The notes under the pieces: model-generated
What the model was told of the DNA's origin: nothing
Databases searched by the model: none
What the model saw: only the letters and a program-made list of their open reading frames with translations
Part shown: positions 1 through 6,570 of the stretch, piece by piece
How the letters are laid out: each line of letters starts with the position of its first letter
Position numbering within the stretch: the first letter of the stretch is position 1
Made by a program: the position numbers and the translations under genes
Assembly: GCA_016779285.1 (NCBI GenBank)
Contig: JADHNV010000030.1
Span: 1 to 11,472, forward strand
Origin: SAR86 cluster bacterium
GTDB lineage: Bacteria > Pseudomonadota > Gammaproteobacteria > Magnimaribacterales > D2472
Direction of reading: 5' to 3'
DNA length: 11,472 nt

Positions 1-1
1 C

Positions 2-652
2 TTTTTATTTGCAAGCACAGCTTCTCAAGGAAATAAAGTGGATACCACCTTGGATCAATACATTGAGCGCATGAATGGAGATGATAATAAAATCTATTAT
101 TCTATTGCTGATACATATGAAGCCGCGGCAAATTCTCCTCACATAGAGCATCTGAAAGCCAAAGAGACAGAGGTTTTACTTTTAACCGATAGAATTGATG
201 AGTGGCTAATGTCTACACTTATGCAATTTAAAGGCAAAGAGTTAGTTAACGTTGCCAAGGAAGAATTAGATGAAAGTGCCAAAAAACCAAGAGTCACAAA
301 AGAAAAGCAAGAAATCATTGATAAGATAAAAAAATCTTTAAATGCAAGAGTGTCTGATGTTATTGCAAGCTCTCGTTTGGTTGATTCTGCCGTTTGTTTG
401 GTTCTATCTAAGGATGAGCCTGGAGCACAACTAAAAAGAATCCTTGAAGCATCTGGGCAAACTTTCAATGAGTCTAAGCCTGTTTTTGAAGTTAACTTAA
501 AACATAAACTCATTAAAAAATTAGGCAATATGTCTGGGAAAGAATTTTCTAATTTTGCTGAATTTTTATTTGATTATGCCGTTATTGCAGAGGGAGGATC
601 TCCTAAAGATCCAGCTAAATATCTTAGACAGTTAGATAAATACTTAGGATAA
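2..652 (+). CDS. htpG: Molecular chaperone HtpG (Hsp90 family), C-terminal part; 5' end outside window
   Basis: Bacterial Hsp90, an ATP-dependent cytosolic chaperone dimer. Only the last 217 residues are here, covering the end of the middle domain and the C-terminal dimerisation domain. The frame is open to the window's left edge and begins FLFAST, matching the conserved RFAST segment of HtpG. Recognisable stretches follow: IYYSIADTYEAAANSPHIE (E. coli has a close YYITADSYAAAKSSPHLE), EVLLLTDRIDEWLM, and a helical C-terminus ending in a DPAKYLRQLDKYLG-like segment. A GTG at 38 is not the start, because homology continues upstream of it. The TAA stop abuts the gpsA start with no spacer, so the two are probably cotranscribed. 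The visible length fits the family's usual C-terminal portion, with no frameshift. The N-terminal ATPase domain cannot be assessed. Confidence 0.95.
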   Translation, partial: FLFASTASQGNKVDTTLDQYIERMNGDDNKIYYSIADTYEAAANSPHIEHLKAKETEVLLLTDRIDEWLMSTLMQFKGKELVNVAKEELDESAKKPRVTKEKQEIIDKIKKSLNARVSDVIASSRLVDSAVCLVLSKDEPGAQLKRILEASGQTFNESKPVFEVNLKHKLIKKLGNMSGKEFSNFAEFLFDYAVIAEGGSPKDPAKYLRQLDKYLG

Positions 653-1687
653 ATGATGCAAAAAAAACATGTTGCGGTTCTCGGAGGAGGGAGCTTTGGC
701 ACAGTTTTGGCTAATTTTGCTGCATCAAATAGTTATCAGGTTAGCTTGTGGGTTCGTGATGCAGAACAAGCCCTAAGAATAAATTCTGAAGGAGCAAATG
801 CAACTTATCATCCAGACCTAAAGCTCTCAAATAATATTACTGCCAATGATGACTTGGCCTCAGTTATTTCGAGCGCTGAATATGTTTTAGTTGCTACTCC
901 AAGCATTATTTTTGAGGAAGTTATTTCTCGCTTAGAACCGCTAATCAATTCATCTGTTGCAGTCATTTCTTGTACCAAGGGCATTAAGCCTGGGCCTTTT
1001 AGAACAATGACAGATATTATTAATCAGCATCTAGGAGATATTATTGGGAATAAAGTTGGAGTGCTTAGTGGTCCAAATCTTGCTAAAGAGATAGCTGAGG
1101 AGAAGATAGCTGGAACTGTTATAGCCTCAGAAAATGAGAGAGTAGCAATTGAAATTAAATCCATGCTTTCATCAAACACTTTTAAGGTTTTTTCTAGCCA
1201 AGATATCCTAGGGGTTGAATTAGCTGGAGCTCTAAAAAATATTTATGCTATTTGTTGTGGAATTGCCCACGCAAAGTTGGTTGGGGAAAATGCCTTGGGA
1301 TTTATTCTTACAAGAAGCATGGCTGAGATGAGCAGATTTGCTGTTGCCAAAGGAGCAAATCCAATTACCTTTTTGGGTTTAGCTGGTATGGGTGATTTAA
1401 TGGCAACTTGCACTTCGCGGTTATCTAGAAACTTCCAACTAGGAGAATTAATCGCCATGGATTTATCTTTAATAGAGGCAAAGGAAAGAGTTGGTCAAGT
1501 TGCTGAAGGTGCAAGAACTCTTGAAGTGGTTTTTCATGAAGCCAATAAGATGAATGTATCCATGCCATTGGTAAACTCTTTGTATAAAATTTTATATTCA
1601 GACAATTCTTCTGATCAATTAATTCAAGATTTGATCGATCATCCCAACGAAGTTGATGTAGAATTTACATATAAGGAGCAATCATGA
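653..1687 (+). CDS. gpsA: Glycerol-3-phosphate dehydrogenase [NAD(P)+]
   Basis: Cytosolic enzyme that reduces dihydroxyacetone phosphate to sn-glycerol 3-phosphate, the backbone for phospholipid synthesis. The protein is 344 residues (E. coli about 339). The Rossmann dinucleotide motif GGGSFGTVLA is at residues 11-20, SCTKGI at 107-111 region, SGPNLAKE at 139-146, the catalytic lysine in ALKN is K195, and the substrate-site segment GLAGMGDLMATCTS begins at 242 and is followed by SRN. All are typical of GpsA. ATG 653 directly follows the htpG stop. A second in-frame ATG at 656 lies six bases after AGGA (646-649) and may be the better initiator, costing one residue. The stop overlaps the next gene by four bases (ATGA), so translation of the downstream membrane protein is probably coupled. 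I see no separate promoter, so it likely depends on htpG readthrough or an upstream promoter. Confidence 0.96.
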   Translation: MMQKKHVAVLGGGSFGTVLANFAASNSYQVSLWVRDAEQALRINSEGANATYHPDLKLSNNITANDDLASVISSAEYVLVATPSIIFEEVISRLEPLINSSVAVISCTKGIKPGPFRTMTDIINQHLGDIIGNKVGVLSGPNLAKEIAEEKIAGTVIASENERVAIEIKSMLSSNTFKVFSSQDILGVELAGALKNIYAICCGIAHAKLVGENALGFILTRSMAEMSRFAVAKGANPITFLGLAGMGDLMATCTSRLSRNFQLGELIAMDLSLIEAKERVGQVAEGARTLEVVFHEANKMNVSMPLVNSLYKILYSDNSSDQLIQDLIDHPNEVDVEFTYKEQS

Positions 1688-2046
1688 ATGAAATAAATAA
1701 AGACGAACTACTAGATCTCAAGAAATGGCAACGCCTCTTTTTTATGGTCATCTATGGCATAGCCATTAACTTTATTCTAAGCATCCTTCTATTTCTTGTT
1801 GCTATTCAATTTATTTTTTACTTATTTACATCGAAGACCAATAGCCAATTGCAATCTGCAAATAACTGGCTCCATGGTTTTTTTAATGATTCATTAAACT
1901 TTTTAAGTTTTAATACCAATGCTAAGCCGTGGCCCTTTAAAAACACTGAGCCTGAGGCAGACGAGCCAGATGCAGATGAAGAGGTGGTTGAAGCTGAGGC
2001 GGTTGAGCTCAATTCCGCAGATTCAAGTGACAAGGATTCAGCTTAA
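1684..2046 (+). CDS. DUF4389-family small membrane protein of unknown function
   Basis: A 120-residue protein whose function I do not know. Residues 1-17 are polar, residues about 18-49 form a long hydrophobic stretch (one long or two short membrane helices), and residues 50-85 are amphipathic with a conserved-looking FNTNAKPWPF segment. The tail from about 89 to 120 is strongly acidic (Asp/Glu with Ala/Ser) and probably disordered. The hydrophobic segment plus the SFNT..KPWPF motif matches the DUF4389 family as I remember it from gammaproteobacteria, where the region after KPFPF is short, so the acidic tail may be specific to this lineage. AAGGAG at 1673-1678, five bases before ATG 1684, gives a good ribosome binding site, and the ATGA overlap with gpsA suggests coupled translation. 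The stop codon abuts that of the opposing folE gene. Confidence 0.82.
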   Translation: MNEINKDELLDLKKWQRLFFMVIYGIAINFILSILLFLVAIQFIFYLFTSKTNSQLQSANNWLHGFFNDSLNFLSFNTNAKPWPFKNTEPEADEPDADEEVVEAEAVELNSADSSDKDSA

Positions 2047-2658
2047 TTAATTAGGTAGCAATGAGAAGAATTCTGCTCTTGTGGCAGGATTATTCCTAAA
2101 TACACCCATCATCGCAGAAGTCTTCATCACAGAATTTTGTTTTTGTACCCCGCGCATGACCATACACATGTGCTGAGCTTCTATCACAACTGCGCAGCCT
2201 TTACATCCAGTTACTTCAGTAATAGCTTCTGCAATTTGATGCGTCAGCCTCTCTTGAATTTGTAATCTGCGAGCAAACATATCTGCAACTCTCGCTATTT
2301 TACTAAGCCCTAAGACTTTACCATTGGGGATATAGGCAACGTGACACCTACCATTGAAAGGCAACATGTGATGTTCACATAAAGAATAAAACTCTATATC
2401 TCTTACCACAACCATGTCCTCTATGTCTGATTCAAAGAGAGCATTATTAATTACTTTATCTAAGCTCAACTTATAGCCATGATTAAGAAATTTGAAGGCA
2501 GCTGCCGCTCTTTTAGGCGTATCAAGCAGACCATCTCTGTTTACATCTTCACCAATATCTATCAACATATGTTCAAAGGATTTGATCAGTTCATCTGAGG
2601 GTGAAACGATTTGATCAAAATCATCTGCATTTTCTAAATTTGAAATAATCTCAGCCAT
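2047..2658 (-). CDS. folE: GTP cyclohydrolase I
   Basis: Converts GTP to 7,8-dihydroneopterin triphosphate, the first step of tetrahydrofolate (and pterin/queuosine-type) synthesis, as a cytosolic zinc-dependent homodecamer. The protein is 203 residues (E. coli 222, with a shorter N-terminus here). SLCEHHMLPF at 92-101 supplies Cys94 and His97, and AQHMCMVMRG at 161-170 supplies Cys165, so the expected Cys-His-Cys zinc set is complete. VLGLSKIARVADMFARRLQ at 115-133 and the QERLTHQIA segment after it are also diagnostic. It is the last gene of a minus-strand run, 32 bases after the fabY-like stop. No Shine-Dalgarno is visible in the AT-rich leader. Its stop meets the DUF4389 stop with no base between them and no terminator hairpin is seen, so the two transcripts probably overlap. 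Confidence 0.97.
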   Translation of the reverse strand: MAEIISNLENADDFDQIVSPSDELIKSFEHMLIDIGEDVNRDGLLDTPKRAAAAFKFLNHGYKLSLDKVINNALFESDIEDMVVVRDIEFYSLCEHHMLPFNGRCHVAYIPNGKVLGLSKIARVADMFARRLQIQERLTHQIAEAITEVTGCKGCAVVIEAQHMCMVMRGVQKQNSVMKTSAMMGVFRNNPATRAEFFSLLPN

Positions 2659-2690
2659 AATTAATTTTTTTTAGTTTATACATATTTATT

Positions 2691-4379
2691 TTAACCTTTC
2701 AGAAAATCTTTGTAAGGTAAAGTTGATTTTAAATTGAACTTTTCATTGTTTAGTTTATTGGTAATTTGGTGTGACTCAACTTCAAAATCATTCATGCCAT
2801 CTATTACATTTTCTCCAAATATGTATCTAGAGATTACTTCTCCCTGCAGGATCTTTTGTTTATTTTCTAATAATTGCTCATCTATGTTTTGTTTTAGCTC
2901 ATTGTATTTTGTTAATTTTTTTGCTGAATATTTTGTCTGAAGTAGTTCCATGGTTTTGGTTGGCGAAGCAATCAAAGCAGTGCCATTATTTCCGCCGAAA
3001 CCTTTTGCATTTAGAACAGCAAAATCAAATTTATTTTCCTCAAACTCTAAGTTTTCTAATAAAAAATTTACATTTTCAGTAAATACATTGTCGGCAAGCT
3101 TTGGGGTAGAGTGGATACCTGGAATCAAATTATTTTTCCAGCTGCCAAGAGAGCTGATCATTTGATCGCCTCCCGCTGCAGCCAAAGAGTGGCCTAAGTA
3201 GGATTTAATAGCAGTGACGGGCAATGATTGAATGCCAAATGCCTTGGCCATGCTAGAGATAATATGAGACTCACTTTCTCTATTTTGTGGAGTGCTAGTT
3301 CCATGAGCATGAAAAAATATTTTATTCATGGCCTCTTTGCCAAAATGCTCATGAATCTCATTAAAGACTTTTCCAACGGTTAGATAATTTCCAGCTCCTG
3401 GGCCAGAGATTGATTTTTTATAACCGTCTGCGTGTATATGACTGGATAAAGCGGCACCGTGAATATTTAAACCTAGCTCCACAGCCAACTCATCAGCCAT
3501 TAATACAACAAATTGAGCTGACTCGCCTAAGCTCATACCTATATTGTCACCGAAGGGTCTACAGATTTTTCGATGATTTGGTTGGTCAAAATCTTCACCA
3601 AGCTTTTCTTGGAGCTTTATCAGATTTTCATCTTCTGCTAAACCTTTGGTAGCAGAAAATGCTTCATATATCTCAGGAACAATGCCCGATTCTGCTGCGC
3701 CCACAATACTTATTAGAGATTCGCCTGACTGGATCATTGATATGCCTAGTTTTAGATTGTATTGAAAGGTTGCACATGCACCTGTGTAACTGCCCGTAGA
3801 GCCCATGCTTCCTAAAACATATGCATGAGCAAAGTCTGCGCTGCCTTCACCTAATGACATAGCCATATGCTTGCTGGTAACTCTTGAGCCAGCCATGGAG
3901 GATTGAAACATTCCTCCCATTCCATATTTGTCAGCCTGAGCAACAGCGCAACCTGATATGCATGAAATTTTTTGTCGAGGCACTTTTGTTAAGATTTCAT
4001 CCCAATCAACCCCGAGGCTGATCACGGCATCCGATAAACCAAAAACAGTCATTGCTAAACCTCTAGGGTGCTGTCTTGAATTATAGGTTTTTGCAGGATT
4101 GAAGCCCGAAGGTAGTTGTCCGCCAGCCAAAGTAGGCAGTGCAGGAGATCTATAATTATGATCATTAAAAAAATCATCATCGATGGTTCTAATTAAAGTT
4201 TTGTTTAAGATGGTTTCTCTATCTCTAGTGCCCATGAGATTACCCAGACTTTGTAAAACCTCATTTTGATTTACAGCATTTATGCTATCGAACAAAATTC
4301 TTTGGTGAGATAAATCAAAGATGGATCTCCCCGCTGCGCTAATGCCACCGTATCCAACAATGAGTGGGAGCTGAGACAT
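2691..4379 (-). CDS. fabY: Beta-ketoacyl-ACP synthase, FabY-like
   Basis: A 562-residue thiolase-fold condensing enzyme. The Cys-His-His catalytic set is intact: Cys202 in TGACATFQYN, His359 in HAHGTSTPQN, and Lys392/His397 in KSYLGHSLAAAGG. GFGGNNG at 460-466 is the conserved glycine loop. The N-terminus (SQLPLIVGYGGISAAGRS) and the extra length over FabF/FabB (about 410 residues) resemble Pseudomonas aeruginosa FabY, which starts fatty acid synthesis by condensing acetyl-CoA with malonyl-ACP. About 60 inserted residues lie before the usual KS core, and a charged helical extension of about 85 residues (475-562) follows it. The FabY assignment is by remembered resemblance; a polyunsaturated-fatty-acid or specialised KS remains possible, but no PKS neighbours are present. 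Its ATG lies one base after the folD stop, with no Shine-Dalgarno, suggesting coupled translation. Confidence 0.8.
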   Translation of the reverse strand: MSQLPLIVGYGGISAAGRSIFDLSHQRILFDSINAVNQNEVLQSLGNLMGTRDRETILNKTLIRTIDDDFFNDHNYRSPALPTLAGGQLPSGFNPAKTYNSRQHPRGLAMTVFGLSDAVISLGVDWDEILTKVPRQKISCISGCAVAQADKYGMGGMFQSSMAGSRVTSKHMAMSLGEGSADFAHAYVLGSMGSTGSYTGACATFQYNLKLGISMIQSGESLISIVGAAESGIVPEIYEAFSATKGLAEDENLIKLQEKLGEDFDQPNHRKICRPFGDNIGMSLGESAQFVVLMADELAVELGLNIHGAALSSHIHADGYKKSISGPGAGNYLTVGKVFNEIHEHFGKEAMNKIFFHAHGTSTPQNRESESHIISSMAKAFGIQSLPVTAIKSYLGHSLAAAGGDQMISSLGSWKNNLIPGIHSTPKLADNVFTENVNFLLENLEFEENKFDFAVLNAKGFGGNNGTALIASPTKTMELLQTKYSAKKLTKYNELKQNIDEQLLENKQKILQGEVISRYIFGENVIDGMNDFEVESHQITNKLNNEKFNLKSTLPYKDFLKG

Positions 4380-4380
4380 G

Positions 4381-5220
4381 CTAAATAGATTTTTGCGCAG
4401 CCAACAAGGTGTTAAGAATTAAAGTATTGATTGTCATGGGACCAACTCCTCCGGGAACCGGAGTATGAGCAGAGGCAACCGAATCAATATCTGCAAGGTC
4501 TATGTCACCGCATTTTTCTGCCGGATGATAGCCAGCATCTATCACCACAGCTCCATTTTTAATCCAGTCTTTTTGTATTAAGCGTGGCACTCCAACTGCT
4601 CCAACTAAAATATCAGCGTTTTGAATATGCTCTTGCAGGTTTGCAGTTCTTGAGTGACAGATTGTTACACTAGCATTTGCATTGAGCAGCATCATAGCCA
4701 TGGGCTTTCCTAGGATTGGGCTTCTACCAACCACAACAGCATTTTTACCAGAAATTTCAATTTTATAATGCTCAAGAATTCGCATGATTCCAGCAGGAGT
4801 GCATGAGCCAAACGCTTCTTCCCCCATTGTCATTTGACCGAATCCTATGCAAGTTACTCCATCAACATCTTTCTCAACACTTATTGCATCAAAGCATTGG
4901 CGTTCATTAATTTGCGATGGCACTGGATGCTGTAACAAGATGCCATGCACACTACTATCACTGTTAAGTTTTTCAATGGTGTTTAGTAGCTCTTGAGTGG
5001 TTGCATCTTTGCTGAGCTCAACTGCAATTGAATCCATGCCGAGTCTGGCACAGGCATTTTGTTTCATTTTTACATAAGTTGCTGAGGCAGGATCCAAACC
5101 CACTAAAATAGTTGCCAGTGTAGGGGTGATACCCTTTTCCTTTAAGTTGGAGACATGAACTTTTATATCTTCTTCAGCTAATTGAGCAAGCGCCTTTCCG
5201 TCTAAAATTTTTGATGGCAT
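4381..5220 (-). CDS. folD: Bifunctional methylenetetrahydrofolate dehydrogenase / methenyltetrahydrofolate cyclohydrolase
   Basis: Interconverts 5,10-methylene-, 5,10-methenyl- and 10-formyl-tetrahydrofolate in the cytosol, feeding purine synthesis and initiator-tRNA formylation. The protein is 279 residues, near the family norm of about 285. Catalytic residues are present: Tyr49 and Lys53 in TYVKMK, Asp120 in KDVDGV, the CTPAG segment at 140-144, the nucleotide-binding GRSPILGKP at 165-173, and PVPGGVGPMTINTL at 254-267. The active-site loop reads QHPVP (97-101) instead of the QLPLP of E. coli. It is the first gene of the folD, fabY-like, folE run on the minus strand, head to head with the tRNA-Pro/Arg promoter. 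ATG 5220 is chosen because MPSKILDGK matches FolD N-termini. Only a weak GGGA about 11 bases upstream serves as Shine-Dalgarno, and I could not find a convincing promoter in the 78-base gap. Confidence 0.97.
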   Translation of the reverse strand: MPSKILDGKALAQLAEEDIKVHVSNLKEKGITPTLATILVGLDPASATYVKMKQNACARLGMDSIAVELSKDATTQELLNTIEKLNSDSSVHGILLQHPVPSQINERQCFDAISVEKDVDGVTCIGFGQMTMGEEAFGSCTPAGIMRILEHYKIEISGKNAVVVGRSPILGKPMAMMLLNANASVTICHSRTANLQEHIQNADILVGAVGVPRLIQKDWIKNGAVVIDAGYHPAEKCGDIDLADIDSVASAHTPVPGGVGPMTINTLILNTLLAAQKSI

Positions 5221-5260
5221 GTATGCATTTTCCCATCATTAAATTTTTATGCAATGGAGA

Positions 5261-5289
5261 TTGATTATTTAACCTTAAAACTTTAAGAT
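5261..5289 (+). promoter_or_regulatory. Sigma-70-type promoter for the tRNA-Pro/tRNA-Arg pair
   Basis: TTGATT at 5261-5266 and TAAGAT at 5284-5289 are separated by exactly 17 bases, and the first tRNA base is at 5299. Predicted transcription start near 5296 leaves a leader of only about three bases. The stretch between the -10 box and the tRNA (CACTCGTCTC) is C/G-rich in an otherwise AT-rich region, as in stringently controlled stable-RNA promoters. Position and spacing are seen; promoter activity and stringent control are inferred. Confidence 0.65.
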
Positions 5290-5298
5290 CACTCGTCT

Positions 5299-5375
5299 CG
5301 GGGTATAGCGCAGTCTGGTAGCGCACTCGCTTTGGGAGCGAGTGGTCGTAAGTTCGAATCTTACTACCCCGACCA
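5299..5375 (+). tRNA. tRNA-Pro (anticodon UGG)
   Basis: A 77-base cloverleaf. The acceptor stem CGGGGTA (5299-5305) pairs fully with TACCCCG (5365-5371), followed by discriminator A and encoded CCA (5373-5375). The anticodon stem CTCGC/GCGAG (5326-5330 with 5338-5342) encloses the loop TTTGGGA, giving anticodon TGG at 5333-5335. The T arm is GTAAG-TTCGAAT-CTTAC. It reads CCA and, with cmo5U34, other proline codons. It lies 2 bases before tRNA-Arg and is presumably cotranscribed with it. TrhO, whose known substrates include this tRNA, is encoded 254 bases downstream. Confidence 0.97.
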
Positions 5376-5377
5376 GT

Positions 5378-5454
5378 GCGCCTGTAGCTCAGCTGGATAG
5401 AGCAACGGTTTTCTAAACCGTGGGTCAGGAGTTCGAATCTCTTCAGGCGCGCCA
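5378..5454 (+). tRNA. tRNA-Arg (anticodon UCU)
   Basis: A 77-base cloverleaf. The acceptor stem GCGCCTG (5378-5384) pairs with CAGGCGC (5444-5450), with discriminator G and encoded CCA (5452-5454). The anticodon stem ACGGT/ACCGT (5405-5409 with 5417-5421) encloses TTTCTAA, giving anticodon TCT at 5412-5414, which reads AGA (the most frequent Arg codon type expected in an AT-rich genome). The T arm has the invariant TTCGAAT loop. A run of six T (5455-5460) follows CCA immediately and could help termination, with the tRNA itself as upstream structure. Confidence 0.97.
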
Positions 5455-5628
5455 TTTTTTGGTTGCTAGTCTGCGGCAAGAGATACGCCAACCTGAAGCT
5501 AAAAGTATCGACCGAACATATAGTAAAATATGAATAATGATATTGTGAATGTGTAAATTCTATTTTTAGTTTTCTTTTTCATCGATATATGAACAAATTG
5601 TATATAAAAAATTTATCGAATCAGGCAC
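5455..5628 (+). other. Noncoding leader between tRNA-Arg and trhO
   Basis: This 174-base AT-rich gap holds no ORF I would call. A T6 run follows the tRNA. GGTTG (5461-5465) can pair with CAACC (5489-5493), with GCG/CGC inside, but with no T-run behind it this is not a convincing terminator. A TATATA/TATAAA box at 5601-5608 could be the -10 of a trhO promoter, although no good -35 lies 16-18 bases before it. TCGATA (5582-5587) and TATCGA (5614-5619) form an inverted repeat around that box and might be an operator or chance. Confidence 0.35.
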
Positions 5629-6570
5629 ATGAGTACAAAATGTTTTAAAGTTGCGGCTTTCTACGCTTTTGCAGAATTAACAAGTTTGGAGAAGTTGCAA
5701 ATAGTATTCACTAAATTTCTTCAAGAAGAAGAGATCAAGGGTACAGTGCTCATAGCTCAAGAGGGAGTCAATGGAACTGTTGCAGGAAGCGAAAAAGGAA
5801 TAGATAACTTTAAAACTTTTCTTCAATCTCAAGGTCTTTATGCACCTCAGAATTATAAAATCTCCTTTTGTGATGACGATCCATTTCCTCGATTAAAAGT
5901 TAAATTAAAAAATGAAATAGTTAGCATTGGTAATAGCTTGGCAGATCCATCAAAAATTGTAGGTGAATATGTTGAACCCGAAGACTGGAACCATTTAATT
6001 TCTCAGGAGGATGTCTTGGTTTTAGATACAAGAAATACATATGAGGTTTCGATCGGTACTTTTGAAAAATCCATTCAACCAAAAACCACAAATTTTCGGG
6101 AATTCCCCGAGTGGCTTGAGGATCTTGAATCCTCTGGAATTGATAAAAATAAAAAAGTAGCTATGTTTTGCACGGGCGGCATTCGTTGTGAAAAAGCATC
6201 TTCTTTGATGAAAGCCAAAGGCTTTAAAAATATTTATCATTTGCATGGCGGAATTTTAAATTACATGGAAAAAATAGATGAAGAAGACTCTATGTGGCAG
6301 GGGGAATGTTTTGTCTTTGATGACCGAGTAGCCCTCAATCATAAATTAGAAGTTGGTTCTTATGATATGTGTCATGGCTGTAGGATGCCTATTACCGAAC
6401 TTGACAAGCTTGAGCCAGAATATGTGAGGGGAGTGAGCTGCCCCAAATGCTTTAACCACAAAACTCCTGCTCAAAAAAAACGCTATGCAGACAGGCAAAA
6501 ACAGGTTGATTTGGCTAAGCTTCGCAATGAAAAACACATAGGGGCAATTTATCAACCAAACAAAAAATGA
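5629..6570 (+). CDS. trhO: tRNA uridine(34) hydroxylase TrhO (YceA), rhodanese-domain protein
   Basis: TrhO carries out oxygen-dependent 5-hydroxylation of uridine 34 in tRNAs that later receive (m)cmo5U, acting in the cytosol. The protein is 313 residues (E. coli YceA 350). The N-terminal domain has the IAQEGVNGTVAGS signature around 42-54. The rhodanese domain spans about 125-215, with VLDTRN at 130-135 and the active-site loop CTGGIRCEKA starting at Cys181 (second Cys187). The C-terminal domain has two CxxC pairs, Cys248/Cys251 and Cys271/Cys274, likely metal binding. All features match TrhO, not a simple thiosulfate sulfurtransferase. The start ATG follows a weak AGG five bases upstream, and no earlier in-frame start aligns. 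Its stop overlaps the GST-like gene by four bases, so the two form an operon. Confidence 0.94.
   Translation: MSTKCFKVAAFYAFAELTSLEKLQIVFTKFLQEEEIKGTVLIAQEGVNGTVAGSEKGIDNFKTFLQSQGLYAPQNYKISFCDDDPFPRLKVKLKNEIVSIGNSLADPSKIVGEYVEPEDWNHLISQEDVLVLDTRNTYEVSIGTFEKSIQPKTTNFREFPEWLEDLESSGIDKNKKVAMFCTGGIRCEKASSLMKAKGFKNIYHLHGGILNYMEKIDEEDSMWQGECFVFDDRVALNHKLEVGSYDMCHGCRMPITELDKLEPEYVRGVSCPKCFNHKTPAQKKRYADRQKQVDLAKLRNEKHIGAIYQPNKK

Noticed and set aside
38..652. Complete gene starting at GTG 38
   Set aside because: The frame is open to the left edge and the upstream residues (FLFAST...) match HtpG, so this is a truncated htpG and not a 204-residue protein.
3410..3652. Plus-strand reading frame inside the fabY-like gene
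   Set aside because: It is antisense to conserved KS sequence, has no Shine-Dalgarno and no recognisable motif. The other antisense frames in htpG, gpsA, trhO, gst, folE and gdh were rejected on the same grounds.
5174..5491. Minus-strand 105-residue ORF across both tRNA genes
   Set aside because: It is the antisense of tRNA-Pro and tRNA-Arg plus the folD start. Such tRNA-shadow reading frames are a common artefact.
5461..5493. GGTTG/CAACC stem as a terminator or degenerate third tRNA
   Set aside because: The stem is five bases with a bulged interior, no T-run follows, and no T-loop or anticodon arm can be formed.
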